In this document: piece by piece, positions 17,167 through 24,924 of the stretch | Position numbering within the stretch: position 1 is the stretch's first letter | How the letters are laid out: every line of letters begins with the position of its first letter | Notes under the pieces: generated by a model | Seen by the model: the letters and a program-made list of their open reading frames with translations, nothing else | The model's database searches: none | Told to the model about the DNA's origin: nothing | Source of the DNA: Hyphomicrobiales bacterium | Lineage (GTDB): Bacteria; Pseudomonadota; Alphaproteobacteria; Rhizobiales; Rhizobiaceae | Direction of reading: 5' to 3' | Length of the DNA: 64,000 bases | Assembly: GCA_900465915.1 (NCBI GenBank) | Contig: UBKJ01000011.1 | Coordinates: forward strand, 1 to 64,000 | Made by a program: the position numbers and the translations under genes

Positions 17167-17583
17167 TCAGCCCTTCTTGACGACGGGCCAGCCCGTCTCC
17201 TCTTCCACGTCATGGATGGGATCGGCGATGAAGAGGTCGGCGAGATCGTCGAAGACGAAGACGTCTGGCTTTTCCTTGGCCGCGGAAAGCCTGGCCGTCG
17301 CCTCGGGAGCCACCGTCGCGTCCGTCGGTTCGGACTGCGCCGCAAGCAAACGGTGGTCGATGAGCTTGCGCAGGAAAGCCTCGACATCGGCGGCGGAATA
17401 GACGGCTTCGGGGACGAGCAGCAACGAAGGAGCCACGCCGACCGAAATCGCTTCCCAGAGAACGCTGCCGGAATCGCTGAAGCTAAAATATCGACCGCTG
17501 CCCAGATCGAGAACGACGATATCGCCGTCGAACGCCTCCGACACGACGTCGCTTCCCGCAACCTTATACCGTGACGTCAGCAT
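17167..17583 (-). CDS. PqqD-like peptide-binding protein
   Basis: The N-terminal 90 of 138 residues match the PqqD/RRE fold: SRYKVAG ... DIVVLDLGSGRYFSFSDSGSVLW followed by a winged-helix half (ADVEAFLRKLIDHRLL). PqqD-like proteins hold the leader of a precursor peptide for modifying enzymes. The last 45 residues are an acidic extension outside the fold. The ATG at 17583 has AGAGGG nine bases upstream; an in-frame TTG at 17712 would add 43 unlikely residues. It is the first gene of the five-gene cluster. I looked for a precursor peptide gene on both sides and found none I could defend. Confidence 0.78.
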   Translation of the reverse strand: MLTSRYKVAGSDVVSEAFDGDIVVLDLGSGRYFSFSDSGSVLWEAISVGVAPSLLLVPEAVYSAADVEAFLRKLIDHRLLAAQSEPTDATVAPEATARLSAAKEKPDVFVFDDLADLFIADPIHDVEEETGWPVVKKG

Positions 17584-17767
17584 TTTGCTTGTCCCTCTGC
17601 CCTCCATAATTTGTAAGGGAGTCGGGCCGCGTCCGTCAAGCTGACCTAATTTAGCGGGATTTCCGGTCTCTAGCGCGGATTCGTCAGCGTTTCTATCTTC
17701 CGAAAAAGACAAGCCAGCCTTGTCGGCCGGCTCGCTTTCTCACGCAAATATCAAACCTGAGGCGGTC

Positions 17768-18127
17768 TTAGTTCTTCACCACTTCCAGCGGGCCGTGATT
17801 GTCGCAATGGTCGCCATGGGGATGATGAAGATGGCCATCCACGAGGTAGTCGACATGATCGCCATGCGGGACGGCTTCGTGGCCGCAGCCCGGCCCGTGG
17901 ACATGGCCCGGCTCGTGGCCCGCGCAGCGGTGGTCCGGCGTGCAGCGGTCGGGATTCTTCTCGCTCACTTCGATCACATGCTCGTCGACATGGTCGCCGT
18001 GGGGATGATGAAGGTGGCCGTCATGCAAATAGTCGATGTGATCGCCGTGGCGCACGGCGACGTGGCCGCAGCCGGGACCGTGGGCGTGATTGTGGTTGGC
18101 GTGATGGGGATGATTGCAGGTCGTCAT
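17768..18127 (-). CDS. His-rich metal-binding protein with an internal duplication
   Basis: The 119-residue protein is about one quarter histidine. Two copies of a roughly 40-residue unit are visible (HGPGCGHVAVRHGDHIDYL and HGPGCGHEAVPHGDHVDYL, each followed by GHLHHPHGDH). It has no signal peptide or membrane segment, so it is probably a cytoplasmic zinc buffer or metallochaperone. The name zinc transporter permease sometimes given to this family is not supported by the sequence. It lies 16 bases behind an ArsR/SmtB zinc-sensor gene, in the same direction, and is presumably repressed by it until metal rises. Confidence 0.82.
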   Translation of the reverse strand: MTTCNHPHHANHNHAHGPGCGHVAVRHGDHIDYLHDGHLHHPHGDHVDEHVIEVSEKNPDRCTPDHRCAGHEPGHVHGPGCGHEAVPHGDHVDYLVDGHLHHPHGDHCDNHGPLEVVKN

Positions 18128-18143
18128 TTGGGGCTCCTATCCG

Positions 18144-18443
18144 TCAATGTTGTTCGCAGGCGTGTTCTATGGCGTTTTGAACGAGGCCGAGCACATGGTC
18201 GTCGGCGATCGCATAGATCGCCGTCTTGCCTTCCCGCCGCCGTTTGACCAGGCGCGCTTGCAGCAGCACCTTCAAACGGGCCGAGACCGTGCCCACCCTG
18301 TCGTTCTCGATCTCGGCGAGCTCGCCGACATTGCGCTCGCCTTCCGACAGGATGACGAGCGTGAGAAGCCGGGCCGGATCGGCCAGCGCCTTGAACATCG
18401 CGGCCGCGTCCTCAAGTTCGTGTCGGCTGATCGGCTGGTTCAT
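18144..18443 (-). CDS. ArsR/SmtB-family zinc-responsive repressor
   Basis: A 99-residue winged-helix protein of typical SmtB length, with FKALADPARLLTLVILSEGE and the recognition region VSARLKVLLQARLV. The C-terminal helix carries the alpha5 metal site pattern D-x-H-x10-H-x2-E (DDH ... EHACE), which in SmtB/CzrA-type sensors binds zinc or cobalt at the dimer interface; the alpha3N cysteine site is absent. The ATG at 18443 is chosen because the upstream in-frame extension would cross the probable operator. It forms an operon with the His-rich protein gene. Confidence 0.87.
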   Translation of the reverse strand: MNQPISRHELEDAAAMFKALADPARLLTLVILSEGERNVGELAEIENDRVGTVSARLKVLLQARLVKRRREGKTAIYAIADDHVLGLVQNAIEHACEQH

Positions 18444-18481
18444 CGATCTATCATTCCATCGTTTTTTAGAATTATGGATCG
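18444..18481 (-). promoter_or_regulatory. probable ArsR operator
   Basis: On the minus strand CGATCCATAATTC (18481-18469) and GAATGATAGATCG (18456-18444) form an inverted repeat matching at 11 of 13 positions around a 12-base spacer, ending one base before the repressor ATG. ArsR/SmtB proteins bind such AT-rich inverted repeats, so this is likely the autoregulatory site. Confidence 0.55.
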
Positions 18482-18594
18482 ATATTGCGCCGTTGTCAAT
18501 CGCCGCCGTGACAAAGGCGGACAAAAGCGCGCCCCGCCGGATCGGACGATAGTTCTGCACGACGGCGATCACGTTCTTGTCATCACCGCCGCAA

Positions 18595-18776
18595 CCGGCT
18601 ACGGAATGGAAGTCGGTTTCCGCGAGGAATTAATAGGGAATCCGTGGCCGGACCAAACGGTAAACGGAACTGCCCCCGCAACTGTAGGCGGCGAGCTGAA
18701 CTCGGAGACGCCACTGGACCAAGGGTCCGGGAAGGTCGAGCCAGCGAAGACCCGTCAGTCAGGAGACCTGCCGACG
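18595..18776 (+). ncRNA. cobalamin (AdoCbl-type) riboswitch
   Basis: The conserved segments of the B12 riboswitch occur in order: AATAGGGAATCCGTGG (18632-18647), AACTGCCCCCGCAACTGTA (18668-18686), GCCACTGG (18710-18717), GGGAAGG (18728-18734) and the CAGGAGACCTGCC end (18760-18772). A GC-rich segment (18790-18820) follows that could form the expression hairpin. It precedes a binding-protein-dependent ABC transporter by about 110 bases on the same strand. Excess cobalamin should switch the transporter off, which points to corrinoid or cobalt-related uptake. Ends are approximate. Confidence 0.93.
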
Positions 18777-18886
18777 CAGATTGACCAACCGAGCGGGTCG
18801 GCTCGGGCGGGGCTCGTCGTCGCGTCATCCCGCCCGATACAGGTCCGCCCTCCTCCGCTCCTTCATAATGCAGCGGAAGGACCATT

Positions 18887-19897
18887 ATGATCAGACTGAC
18901 GACGGCGCTCATCGCCACGCTTTGCCTCACGCCCGCGGCCCTGGCCGGGACGCATTATCCCCTGAAGCTCACGAGCTGCGGCCACGAGATCACCATCGAC
19001 AAGGCGCCCGAAAGCGTCGTCAGCATCGGCCAGGGCACGACCGAGATCCTCTACATGCTCGGCCTCGCCGACAAGGTCAAAGGCACGGCGCTGTGGATCA
19101 ATCCGGTCCTGCCCGAATATGCCGAGGCCGACAAGAAGGTCGAGCGGCTTTCCGACAACGCCCCTTCCTTCGAAAGCGTCGTCCAGAAGAAGCCGGAGCT
19201 GGTGGTCACGCCCTATGAATGGATGATCGGCCCCAAGGGCGCGGTCGGCACGCGCGAGATGTTCGACGACGCCAGGATCCCGAGCTGGATCATGCCCACC
19301 GAATGCGTCGGCAAGGACAACAGCCAGAGCATGGACGGCGCGCGCACCAGGCTGTTCGACACCGCCCTGCTCTATCAGGGCATCGAGGAGCTGGCCCGGA
19401 TCTTCGACGTCTCGGATCGCGGCGACAAGCTGGTCGCGGAGCTGAAGGCCCGCGAGGAGGCCGCCGTCAAGCAGGCCAAGGACCTCAACCTGCCCGACAC
19501 CGTCTCGGGCGTGTTCTGGTATTCCTCGGCCGATATCGAGATCGATCCCTATGTGGCCGGCGCCAACGGCGTACCGGGCTGGATGATGTCGAAGCTCGGC
19601 GTCAAGAACGTCGTCTCCTCGGAAGAAGAATGGCCGACGGTCGGCTGGGAGACCATCGCCAAGGCCAATCCCACCTTCATCGTCGCGGCCGAGATGAACC
19701 GCCGCCGTTTCCCCGCCGACGACATCGCCGTCAAGCGCGAATTCCTGACCAGCGATCCGGTCACCAGCCAGATGGACGCCGTCAAGCAGAACCGCGTGCT
19801 CACCATCGAGGCCAATGCGATGGACCCGTCCGTGCGCGCGATCTTCGCGCTCGAGAAGCTGTCGAACGCCCTGGCCGGGTTCGGGCTCAAGAAATGA
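18887..19897 (+). CDS. periplasmic corrinoid/metal-chelate binding protein (BtuF-like)
   Basis: The 336-residue protein has a Sec signal (cleavage probably after LAG, residue 20) and a class III binding-protein fold (VVSIGQGTTEILYMLGLADKV ... PELVVTPYEW) linked by a long helix, as in BtuF/FhuD/FepB. A GGAAGGA site sits five bases before the ATG. It is the first gene after the cobalamin riboswitch and overlaps the permease (ATGA). The riboswitch argues for cobalamin or a corrinoid precursor as ligand, although the family also handles ferric siderophores. Confidence 0.85.
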   Translation: MIRLTTALIATLCLTPAALAGTHYPLKLTSCGHEITIDKAPESVVSIGQGTTEILYMLGLADKVKGTALWINPVLPEYAEADKKVERLSDNAPSFESVVQKKPELVVTPYEWMIGPKGAVGTREMFDDARIPSWIMPTECVGKDNSQSMDGARTRLFDTALLYQGIEELARIFDVSDRGDKLVAELKAREEAAVKQAKDLNLPDTVSGVFWYSSADIEIDPYVAGANGVPGWMMSKLGVKNVVSSEEEWPTVGWETIAKANPTFIVAAEMNRRRFPADDIAVKREFLTSDPVTSQMDAVKQNRVLTIEANAMDPSVRAIFALEKLSNALAGFGLKK

Positions 19898-20931
19898 GGC
19901 AGGGCGCCGCGGCCCGCCGGGCGGGCTGGCTCTGGCTGTCTCCGCTCGTCCTCGTCGCGGCGCTGCTGTTCGGCACGGCGGTGGGCGAGACGCGCATCCC
20001 GTTCGCCACCGTCCTCGACGTGCTGGCGGCCAAGGCCGGCCTGTCGCGCCCGGGGGTCGACCCGATCGATCTCAGCGTGATCTGGAATTACCGCCTGTCG
20101 CGGGCGGTGGTCGCGGCCTGCGGCGGCGCGGGCCTCGCCTTGTCGGGCCTGATCCTGCAGGCGCTGCTGCGCAATCCGCTGGCCGAGCCTTATCTGCTGG
20201 GCATTTCCGCCGGCGCCTCGACCGGCGCGGTGCTGGTGGCGATCGCGGGCGTCGGCGCGGGGCTGCTGAGCATGTCGGCCGGCGCCTTCGCCGGGGCGCT
20301 GACGGCCTTCGCGCTGGTGGCGCTGCTGGCGCGCGCCGCCGGCGGCGGAACCGGCGCGCGCGGCGCCGGGGTCATCATCCTGGCCGGCATCGCCGGCTCG
20401 CAGCTCTTCAACGCGCTGACCGCCCTCATCATCGCGCAATCGGCCAGCGCCGAGCAGGCGCGCGGCATCATATTCTGGCTGCTGGGCAATCTCTCCGGCG
20501 TGCGCTGGCCGGATTGCTGGCTGGCGCTGCCCATGGCCTTCATCGGCCTCGGCGTGACGCTGTGGCATGCGCGCACGCTGGACGCCTTCACCTTCGGCGC
20601 CGACAGCGCCGCGGCGCTGGGCGTCGACGTGCGCCGCGCCCAGGCGCTGCTGGTGGGAACGGCGACGCTGGTCACCGCCATCATGGTCTCCATCGCCGGC
20701 GCCATCGGCTTCGTCGGGCTGGTCGTGCCGCACGCCATGCGCATTCTCGTCGGCCCCCGCCATAGCCGCCTCGCGCCCGCGACGGCGCTGGCGGGGGCGG
20801 TGTTCCTCGTCGTCTCGGACGTCGTCTCCCGCATCGCCCTGCCCGGACAGGTCCTGCCCATCGGCGTCATCACCGCGCTTGTCGGCGCGCCGGCCTTCGC
20901 CGTCATCATGATCCGGGGCGGACGGCGATGA
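19894..20931 (+). CDS. FecCD-family ABC permease (BtuC-like)
   Basis: The 345-residue protein has about ten membrane helices and the family signatures LSRAVVAACGGAGLALSGLILQ, RNPLAEPYLLGISAGAS (in consecutive blocks) and GFVGLVVPHAMRILVGP near the end. The ATG overlaps the binding-protein stop (ATGA); longer open frames upstream are the binding-protein gene in another frame. It should form the homodimeric membrane channel of the riboswitch-controlled importer together with the ATPase that follows. Confidence 0.9.
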   Translation: MRQGAAARRAGWLWLSPLVLVAALLFGTAVGETRIPFATVLDVLAAKAGLSRPGVDPIDLSVIWNYRLSRAVVAACGGAGLALSGLILQALLRNPLAEPYLLGISAGASTGAVLVAIAGVGAGLLSMSAGAFAGALTAFALVALLARAAGGGTGARGAGVIILAGIAGSQLFNALTALIIAQSASAEQARGIIFWLLGNLSGVRWPDCWLALPMAFIGLGVTLWHARTLDAFTFGADSAAALGVDVRRAQALLVGTATLVTAIMVSIAGAIGFVGLVVPHAMRILVGPRHSRLAPATALAGAVFLVVSDVVSRIALPGQVLPIGVITALVGAPAFAVIMIRGGRR

Positions 20932-21701
20932 GCGCGCTGGTTCTCGAAGCCGTCGGCGTCGGCAGGACGGCGCAGGGCCGCGCCATCGTGTCGGATGTCA
21001 GCGTCGCGCTGCGGGCCGGCGAGACGCTGGGCCTGATCGGCCCGAACGGCTCGGGCAAGTCGACGCTGCTCAACATGCTGGCGGGCCTCACCCGCCCCAG
21101 CCGGGGCGAGGTGCGCCTGGCCGGCGTCCCGATGCGGAAAATCCGGCGGCGCGAGATCGCCCAGGCCGTCGCCTTCGTCGCCCAGCAGGCCGACACGAGC
21201 GAGCGTATCTCGGTGCGCGACGCGGTGGAGCTGGGCCGCACGCCCTGGCTCGGTCCGCTCAGGCCCTGGAGCGCCGAAGACGACGACGCGGTCCAAGCGG
21301 CGCTGCGCGCCGTCGGCATGGACGCGATGGCCGCGCGCGACTGGTCGTCGCTGTCCGGCGGCGAGCGCCAGCGCGTCCATATCGCCCGCGCCCATGCGCA
21401 AAGACCGCGAATCCTGCTTCTGGACGAGCCGACCAACCATCTCGACATCCATCACCAGCTCGGCGTCCTCGACCTGATCGCGGCGCTGTCGCTCACCACG
21501 GTCGTCGCGCTCCACGACCTGCATCACGCCATGCGCTGCGACCGGCTCCTGGTGCTGAAGGAGGGCCGCTGCGCGGCCCTCGGCCCGCCGCGCGACGTCC
21601 TGACGGCCCCGCTGATCCGGGAGATCTTCGCCGTCGAAGCCGAGCTGATCCCCCATCCGGCCGGCCATGGGCGGGTCTTCGCCTTCCGACGTCTCGACTG
21701 A
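20928..21701 (+). CDS. ABC transporter ATP-binding protein (BtuD/FecE-like)
   Basis: A 257-residue ATPase with Walker A GPNGSGKST, Q-loop region FVAQQAD, signature LSGGERQRVHIARA, Walker B ILLLDEPTNHLD and the switch His in VVALHDLHHA. It overlaps the permease gene by ATGA. It powers the corrinoid-type importer encoded by the preceding two genes. Confidence 0.92.
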   Translation: MSALVLEAVGVGRTAQGRAIVSDVSVALRAGETLGLIGPNGSGKSTLLNMLAGLTRPSRGEVRLAGVPMRKIRRREIAQAVAFVAQQADTSERISVRDAVELGRTPWLGPLRPWSAEDDDAVQAALRAVGMDAMAARDWSSLSGGERQRVHIARAHAQRPRILLLDEPTNHLDIHHQLGVLDLIAALSLTTVVALHDLHHAMRCDRLLVLKEGRCAALGPPRDVLTAPLIREIFAVEAELIPHPAGHGRVFAFRRLD

Positions 21702-21713
21702 AAGGAAAATCTC

Positions 21714-22145
21714 ATGCTGCTTCGCCTCACCCTGCTGTGCTGCCTCCTGTCCGTCCCGGCCATGGCCGAGACCTTCGAGGTCAAGATGCTCGACCGCAAC
21801 GCGACCGGCCCGATGGTGTTCGAGCCCGATTACCTGGCGATCAAGCCGGGCGACACGGTCAAGTTCCTGGCCGCCAATCGCGGCCACAACGCCGCGACCA
21901 TCGCCGGCATGATCCCGGCCGGGGGCAAGAAATTCATCGGCAAGATCGACCAGGAGATCGAGGTGACGCCGACCGAACAGGGAATCTGGGGCGTCAAATG
22001 CTCGCCGCATTACACCATGGGCATGGCGATGCTGATCCAGGTCGGCGACAAGCCGGCGACCGAAGCGGACCTGCCCGCCGACCTGCCCCCCGCCGTCCGC
22101 AAGCGCATGACCGAAATCCTCGCCCGCCGGTCGGCCGCGAACTGA
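21714..22145 (+). CDS. pseudoazurin (type 1 blue copper protein)
   Basis: The 143-residue product has a Sec signal (MLLRLTLLCCLLSVPAMA) and a cupredoxin fold with the type 1 copper ligands: His in NRGHNAAT, then Cys, His and Met in KCSPHYTMGM. Pseudoazurins are periplasmic one-electron carriers, classically for nitrite reductase, none of which is in this window. It starts 12 bases after the ATPase gene and ends at a hairpin terminator, so it is probably co-transcribed with the cobalamin-riboswitch operon, which is an unexpected partner. Confidence 0.9.
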   Translation: MLLRLTLLCCLLSVPAMAETFEVKMLDRNATGPMVFEPDYLAIKPGDTVKFLAANRGHNAATIAGMIPAGGKKFIGKIDQEIEVTPTEQGIWGVKCSPHYTMGMAMLIQVGDKPATEADLPADLPPAVRKRMTEILARRSAAN

Positions 22146-22164
22146 TCGTGGCGCATCCGTGACG

Positions 22165-22195
22165 ACGCCATTCGATCCATCCGATCGAATGGCGT
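22165..22195. terminator. bidirectional hairpin terminator
   Basis: ACGCCATTCGATC (22165-22177) pairs perfectly with GATCGAATGGCGT (22183-22195) around a five-base loop. It lies exactly between the convergent pseudoazurin gene and the minus-strand ABC ATPase gene. No long T-run follows. Confidence 0.65.
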
Positions 22196-22203
22196 GCTCG
22201 CGC

Positions 22204-23205
22204 CTAGATTATCGTCCGGCCATTCTCGTGGAATCTATGGATATGGGCCTTGTCCGGCGTCAGCCAGACGGTTTCTCCGGCCTTGGCGGGAAAATCGCCG
22301 CCACCGCGCGCGGTGATGGGGCCGACACCTTCCACGTCCACATGCAGCAGCGTGTCGGAGCCCAGATGCTCCGCCACGACGATCCGCCCGTTCCAGTCGC
22401 CGTGGTCCTTCGAGAGGGCGATATGCTCTGGTCTGACGCCGATCGTATGCGCGCCCAACCGGACCGCCTCGCGTCCCTGGACGCAATTCATCTTCGGCGA
22501 GCCGATGAAGCCGGCGACGAAGAGATTGCAGGGATTGTTGTAGAGCTCCAAAGGCGACCCGACCTGCTCTACGCCGCCCTGGTTGAGCACGACGATCTTG
22601 TCAGCCATCGTCATGGCCTCGACCTGATCGTGCGTCACATAGATCATCGTCGTCTTCAATTGCTGGTGTAGTTCGCTGATCTCGAGCCGCATGTTGACGC
22701 GCAGCGCGGCGTCGAGATTTGACAGCGGTTCGTCGAAGAGAAAGGCCGAGGGCTGGCGCACGATGGCCCGGCCGATGGCGACACGCTGGCGCTGGCCGCC
22801 CGAAAGCTGCCGCGGCTTGCGCTCCAGATAATCGGAGAGATTGAGGATGCGCGCCGCGTCGCCTACTTTCCTGTCGATCTCGTCCCTAGCGACGCCGGCC
22901 ATCTTCAGCGGAAAGGCGATATTGTTGCGCACGCTCATATGCGGATAGAGCGCGTAGGATTGAAACACCATCGCCAGCCCGCGCCCCGACGGCGAGGTTT
23001 CGGTGGCATCCTTCCCGTCGATAACGATCTTTCCACCCGACACGTCCTCGAGCCCGGCGATCAGCCGAAGCAGGGTGGACTTGCCGCAGCCGGACGGGCC
23101 GACGAAAACCACGAACTCGCCGTCCTCTATCTCCAGGTCGATGGAAGGAATGACCGCGGCCTGGCCGAAGACCTTTGAAACGTTCTGAAGGCTTATGCTG
23201 CCCAT
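22204..23205 (-). CDS. UgpC/MalK-type sugar ABC transporter ATP-binding protein
   Basis: A 333-residue ATPase with Walker [10 protein letters not shown], signature [13 protein letters not shown], Walker [12 protein letters not shown], switch His in IYVTHDQ and a C-terminal TOBE/OB regulatory domain (about 235-333) as in MalK/SmoK. It is last in an eight-gene minus-strand operon starting with an FGGY kinase at 30.4 kb. It energises import of the polyol or sugar used by the enzymes of the operon. Confidence 0.9.
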   Translation of the reverse strand: MGSISLQNVSKVFGQAAVIPSIDLEIEDGEFVVFVGPSGCGKSTLLRLIAGLEDVSGGKIVIDGKDATETSPSGRGLAMVFQSYALYPHMSVRNNIAFPLKMAGVARDEIDRKVGDAARILNLSDYLERKPRQLSGGQRQRVAIGRAIVRQPSAFLFDEPLSNLDAALRVNMRLEISELHQQLKTTMIYVTHDQVEAMTMADKIVVLNQGGVEQVGSPLELYNNPCNLFVAGFIGSPKMNCVQGREAVRLGAHTIGVRPEHIALSKDHGDWNGRIVVAEHLGSDTLLHVDVEGVGPITARGGGDFPAKAGETVWLTPDKAHIHRFHENGRTII

Positions 23206-23218
23206 GGTTCTTTTCCTG

Positions 23219-24049
23219 TCATTTCACCGCGCCGAAGGTCAGGCCGCGGACGAGTTGCTTCTGCGAAAACCATCCGAGCGCCACGATGGGGGCGATGGCC
23301 ATCGTCGAGGCCGCCGAAAGCTTCGCGTAGAACAATCCTTCGGGGCTGGAATAGGAGGCGATGAACGCCGTCAGCGGCGCGGCTTTCGAGGCCGACAAGT
23401 TCAACGTCCAGAACGCTTCGTTCCAGGCGAAGATGATGTTGAGCAGCATGGTCGAGGCGATGCCAGGAACAGCCATCGGCGTCAGCACATAGACGATCTC
23501 CTTGGCCAGCGAGGCGCCGTCCATGCGGGCCGCCTCGAGGATCTCGCCGGGAATCTCCTTGAAATAGGTGTAGAGCATCCAGACGATGATCGGCAGGTTG
23601 ATGAACATCAGCACGATCACCAGCCCGATGCGGCTGTCGAGCAGCCCGGTGTTGCGGAATATGAGGTAGATGGGGATGAGCGCGCCCACAGGCGGCATCA
23701 TCTTGGTCGACAGCATCCACATCAATATGTCCTTGGTGCGCTTGGTCGGCGAGAAGGCCATCGCCCAGGCGGCGGGGATCGCGATGAGGAGCCCGAGCAG
23801 GGTCGAGCCGAAGGAGATGACGACCGAATTCATGAAATGACCGAAATAGTCTGATCGGCTCTGCACCTCGGCGTAGTTCTCCATCGTCCAATGGAAGAAC
23901 AGGAATTGCGGCGGGAAGGATACGGCGTCCACTTCCGACTTGAAGCTGGTGAGCACGGTCCAGAGAATCGGAAAGAAAACCAGGCTTCCGAGCGTCCAGA
24001 CCAGCGCCGTCATGGCGATCTTGCGTCGCTCCGTTATCTTGCGGGCCAT
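23219..24049 (-). CDS. carbohydrate ABC transporter permease (MalG type)
   Basis: A 276-residue protein with six membrane helices and the EAA loop [20 protein letters not shown], the ATPase contact. The N-terminal cytoplasmic tail and [21 protein letters not shown] block are typical of the MalG/SmoG half. It pairs with the MalF-type permease immediately upstream. Confidence 0.9.
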   Translation of the reverse strand: MARKITERRKIAMTALVWTLGSLVFFPILWTVLTSFKSEVDAVSFPPQFLFFHWTMENYAEVQSRSDYFGHFMNSVVISFGSTLLGLLIAIPAAWAMAFSPTKRTKDILMWMLSTKMMPPVGALIPIYLIFRNTGLLDSRIGLVIVLMFINLPIIVWMLYTYFKEIPGEILEAARMDGASLAKEIVYVLTPMAVPGIASTMLLNIIFAWNEAFWTLNLSASKAAPLTAFIASYSSPEGLFYAKLSAASTMAIAPIVALGWFSQKQLVRGLTFGAVK

Positions 24050-24050
24050 C

Positions 24051-24923
24051 TCACGCCTCCAGATTCTTGCCGATGAGGTGGACGAGGAAAAGCGCGACGA
24101 TATTGGCGAGCACCACCGCGACGATGCCGCCCGCCGAGGCGCTGCCGACGTCGAATTGCAGCAGCGCCTGCGAATAGACCAGATAGGTCAGGTTGGTGCT
24201 CTGCGTTCCGGGGCCGCCATTGGTCGTGACCAGGATCTCGGCGAAGACTGAAAGCAGGAAGATCGTCTGGATGAGGATCACCACCGTGATGGCGCGGGCC
24301 ATATGCGGCAGGATGATGTGGATGAATTTCGACAGCGCGCCGGCGCCGTCCATCTCGGCCGCCTCCATCTGCTCCGTGTCGAGCGACTGCAGGGCGGTCA
24401 GCAGGATCAGCGTCGCGAACGGCAGCCATTGCCAGGCCACGATCAAGATGATCGACAGGAGCGGCGCGTTGGCCAGCCAGTCGAAAGGCTGCAAGCCGAG
24501 CGCCTTGGCCAGATGCGCGAAAAGCCCGTTGACCGGATCCATGAACATGTTCTTCCAGACCAGCGACGCGACCGTCGGCATGACGAAGAACGGCGCGATC
24601 ACCAGGACGCGAACGATCCCCTGTCCGTAGACGGGCTGGTCCAGCAGCAGCGCGAAGATAATTCCGCCGAATACGGTGATGGCCAGTACGCCCGCGACGA
24701 GGAGCAGCGTGTTGAGCAACGCCGAGAAGAAGGCGGGATCGGTCAGGAAATATTCATAGTTCAGGAGACCAACGAAGGTCTCCATGCCCGGACTGAGCAG
24801 GTTGTAGTTCAGAACCGAGAAATAGATCGTCATCACGAAGGGGACGATCATCCATATGAACAGAAGAACGACGGACGGCGTCATCATCAGACGCGCCGCC
24901 GAGCGGGCTCGCTGGGTCGACAT
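24051..24923 (-). CDS. carbohydrate ABC transporter permease (MalF type)
   Basis: A 290-residue permease with six helices and the EAA loop EAAEMDGAGALSKFIHIILP. The ATG at 24923 begins directly after the dihydroxyacetone-kinase-like gene stop (24925), so the two are nearly overlapping; a longer frame upstream lies within that kinase gene in another phase. It resembles the SmoF polyol permeases. Confidence 0.9.
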   Translation of the reverse strand: MSTQRARSAARLMMTPSVVLLFIWMIVPFVMTIYFSVLNYNLLSPGMETFVGLLNYEYFLTDPAFFSALLNTLLLVAGVLAITVFGGIIFALLLDQPVYGQGIVRVLVIAPFFVMPTVASLVWKNMFMDPVNGLFAHLAKALGLQPFDWLANAPLLSIILIVAWQWLPFATLILLTALQSLDTEQMEAAEMDGAGALSKFIHIILPHMARAITVVILIQTIFLLSVFAEILVTTNGGPGTQSTNLTYLVYSQALLQFDVGSASAGGIVAVVLANIVALFLVHLIGKNLEA

Positions 24924-24924
24924 G

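Noticed and set aside
17584..17767. Possible precursor peptide upstream of the PqqD-like gene
   Set aside because: The only in-frame extension begins at TTG without ribosome site and reads into the PqqD-like protein; no separate small gene is convincing.
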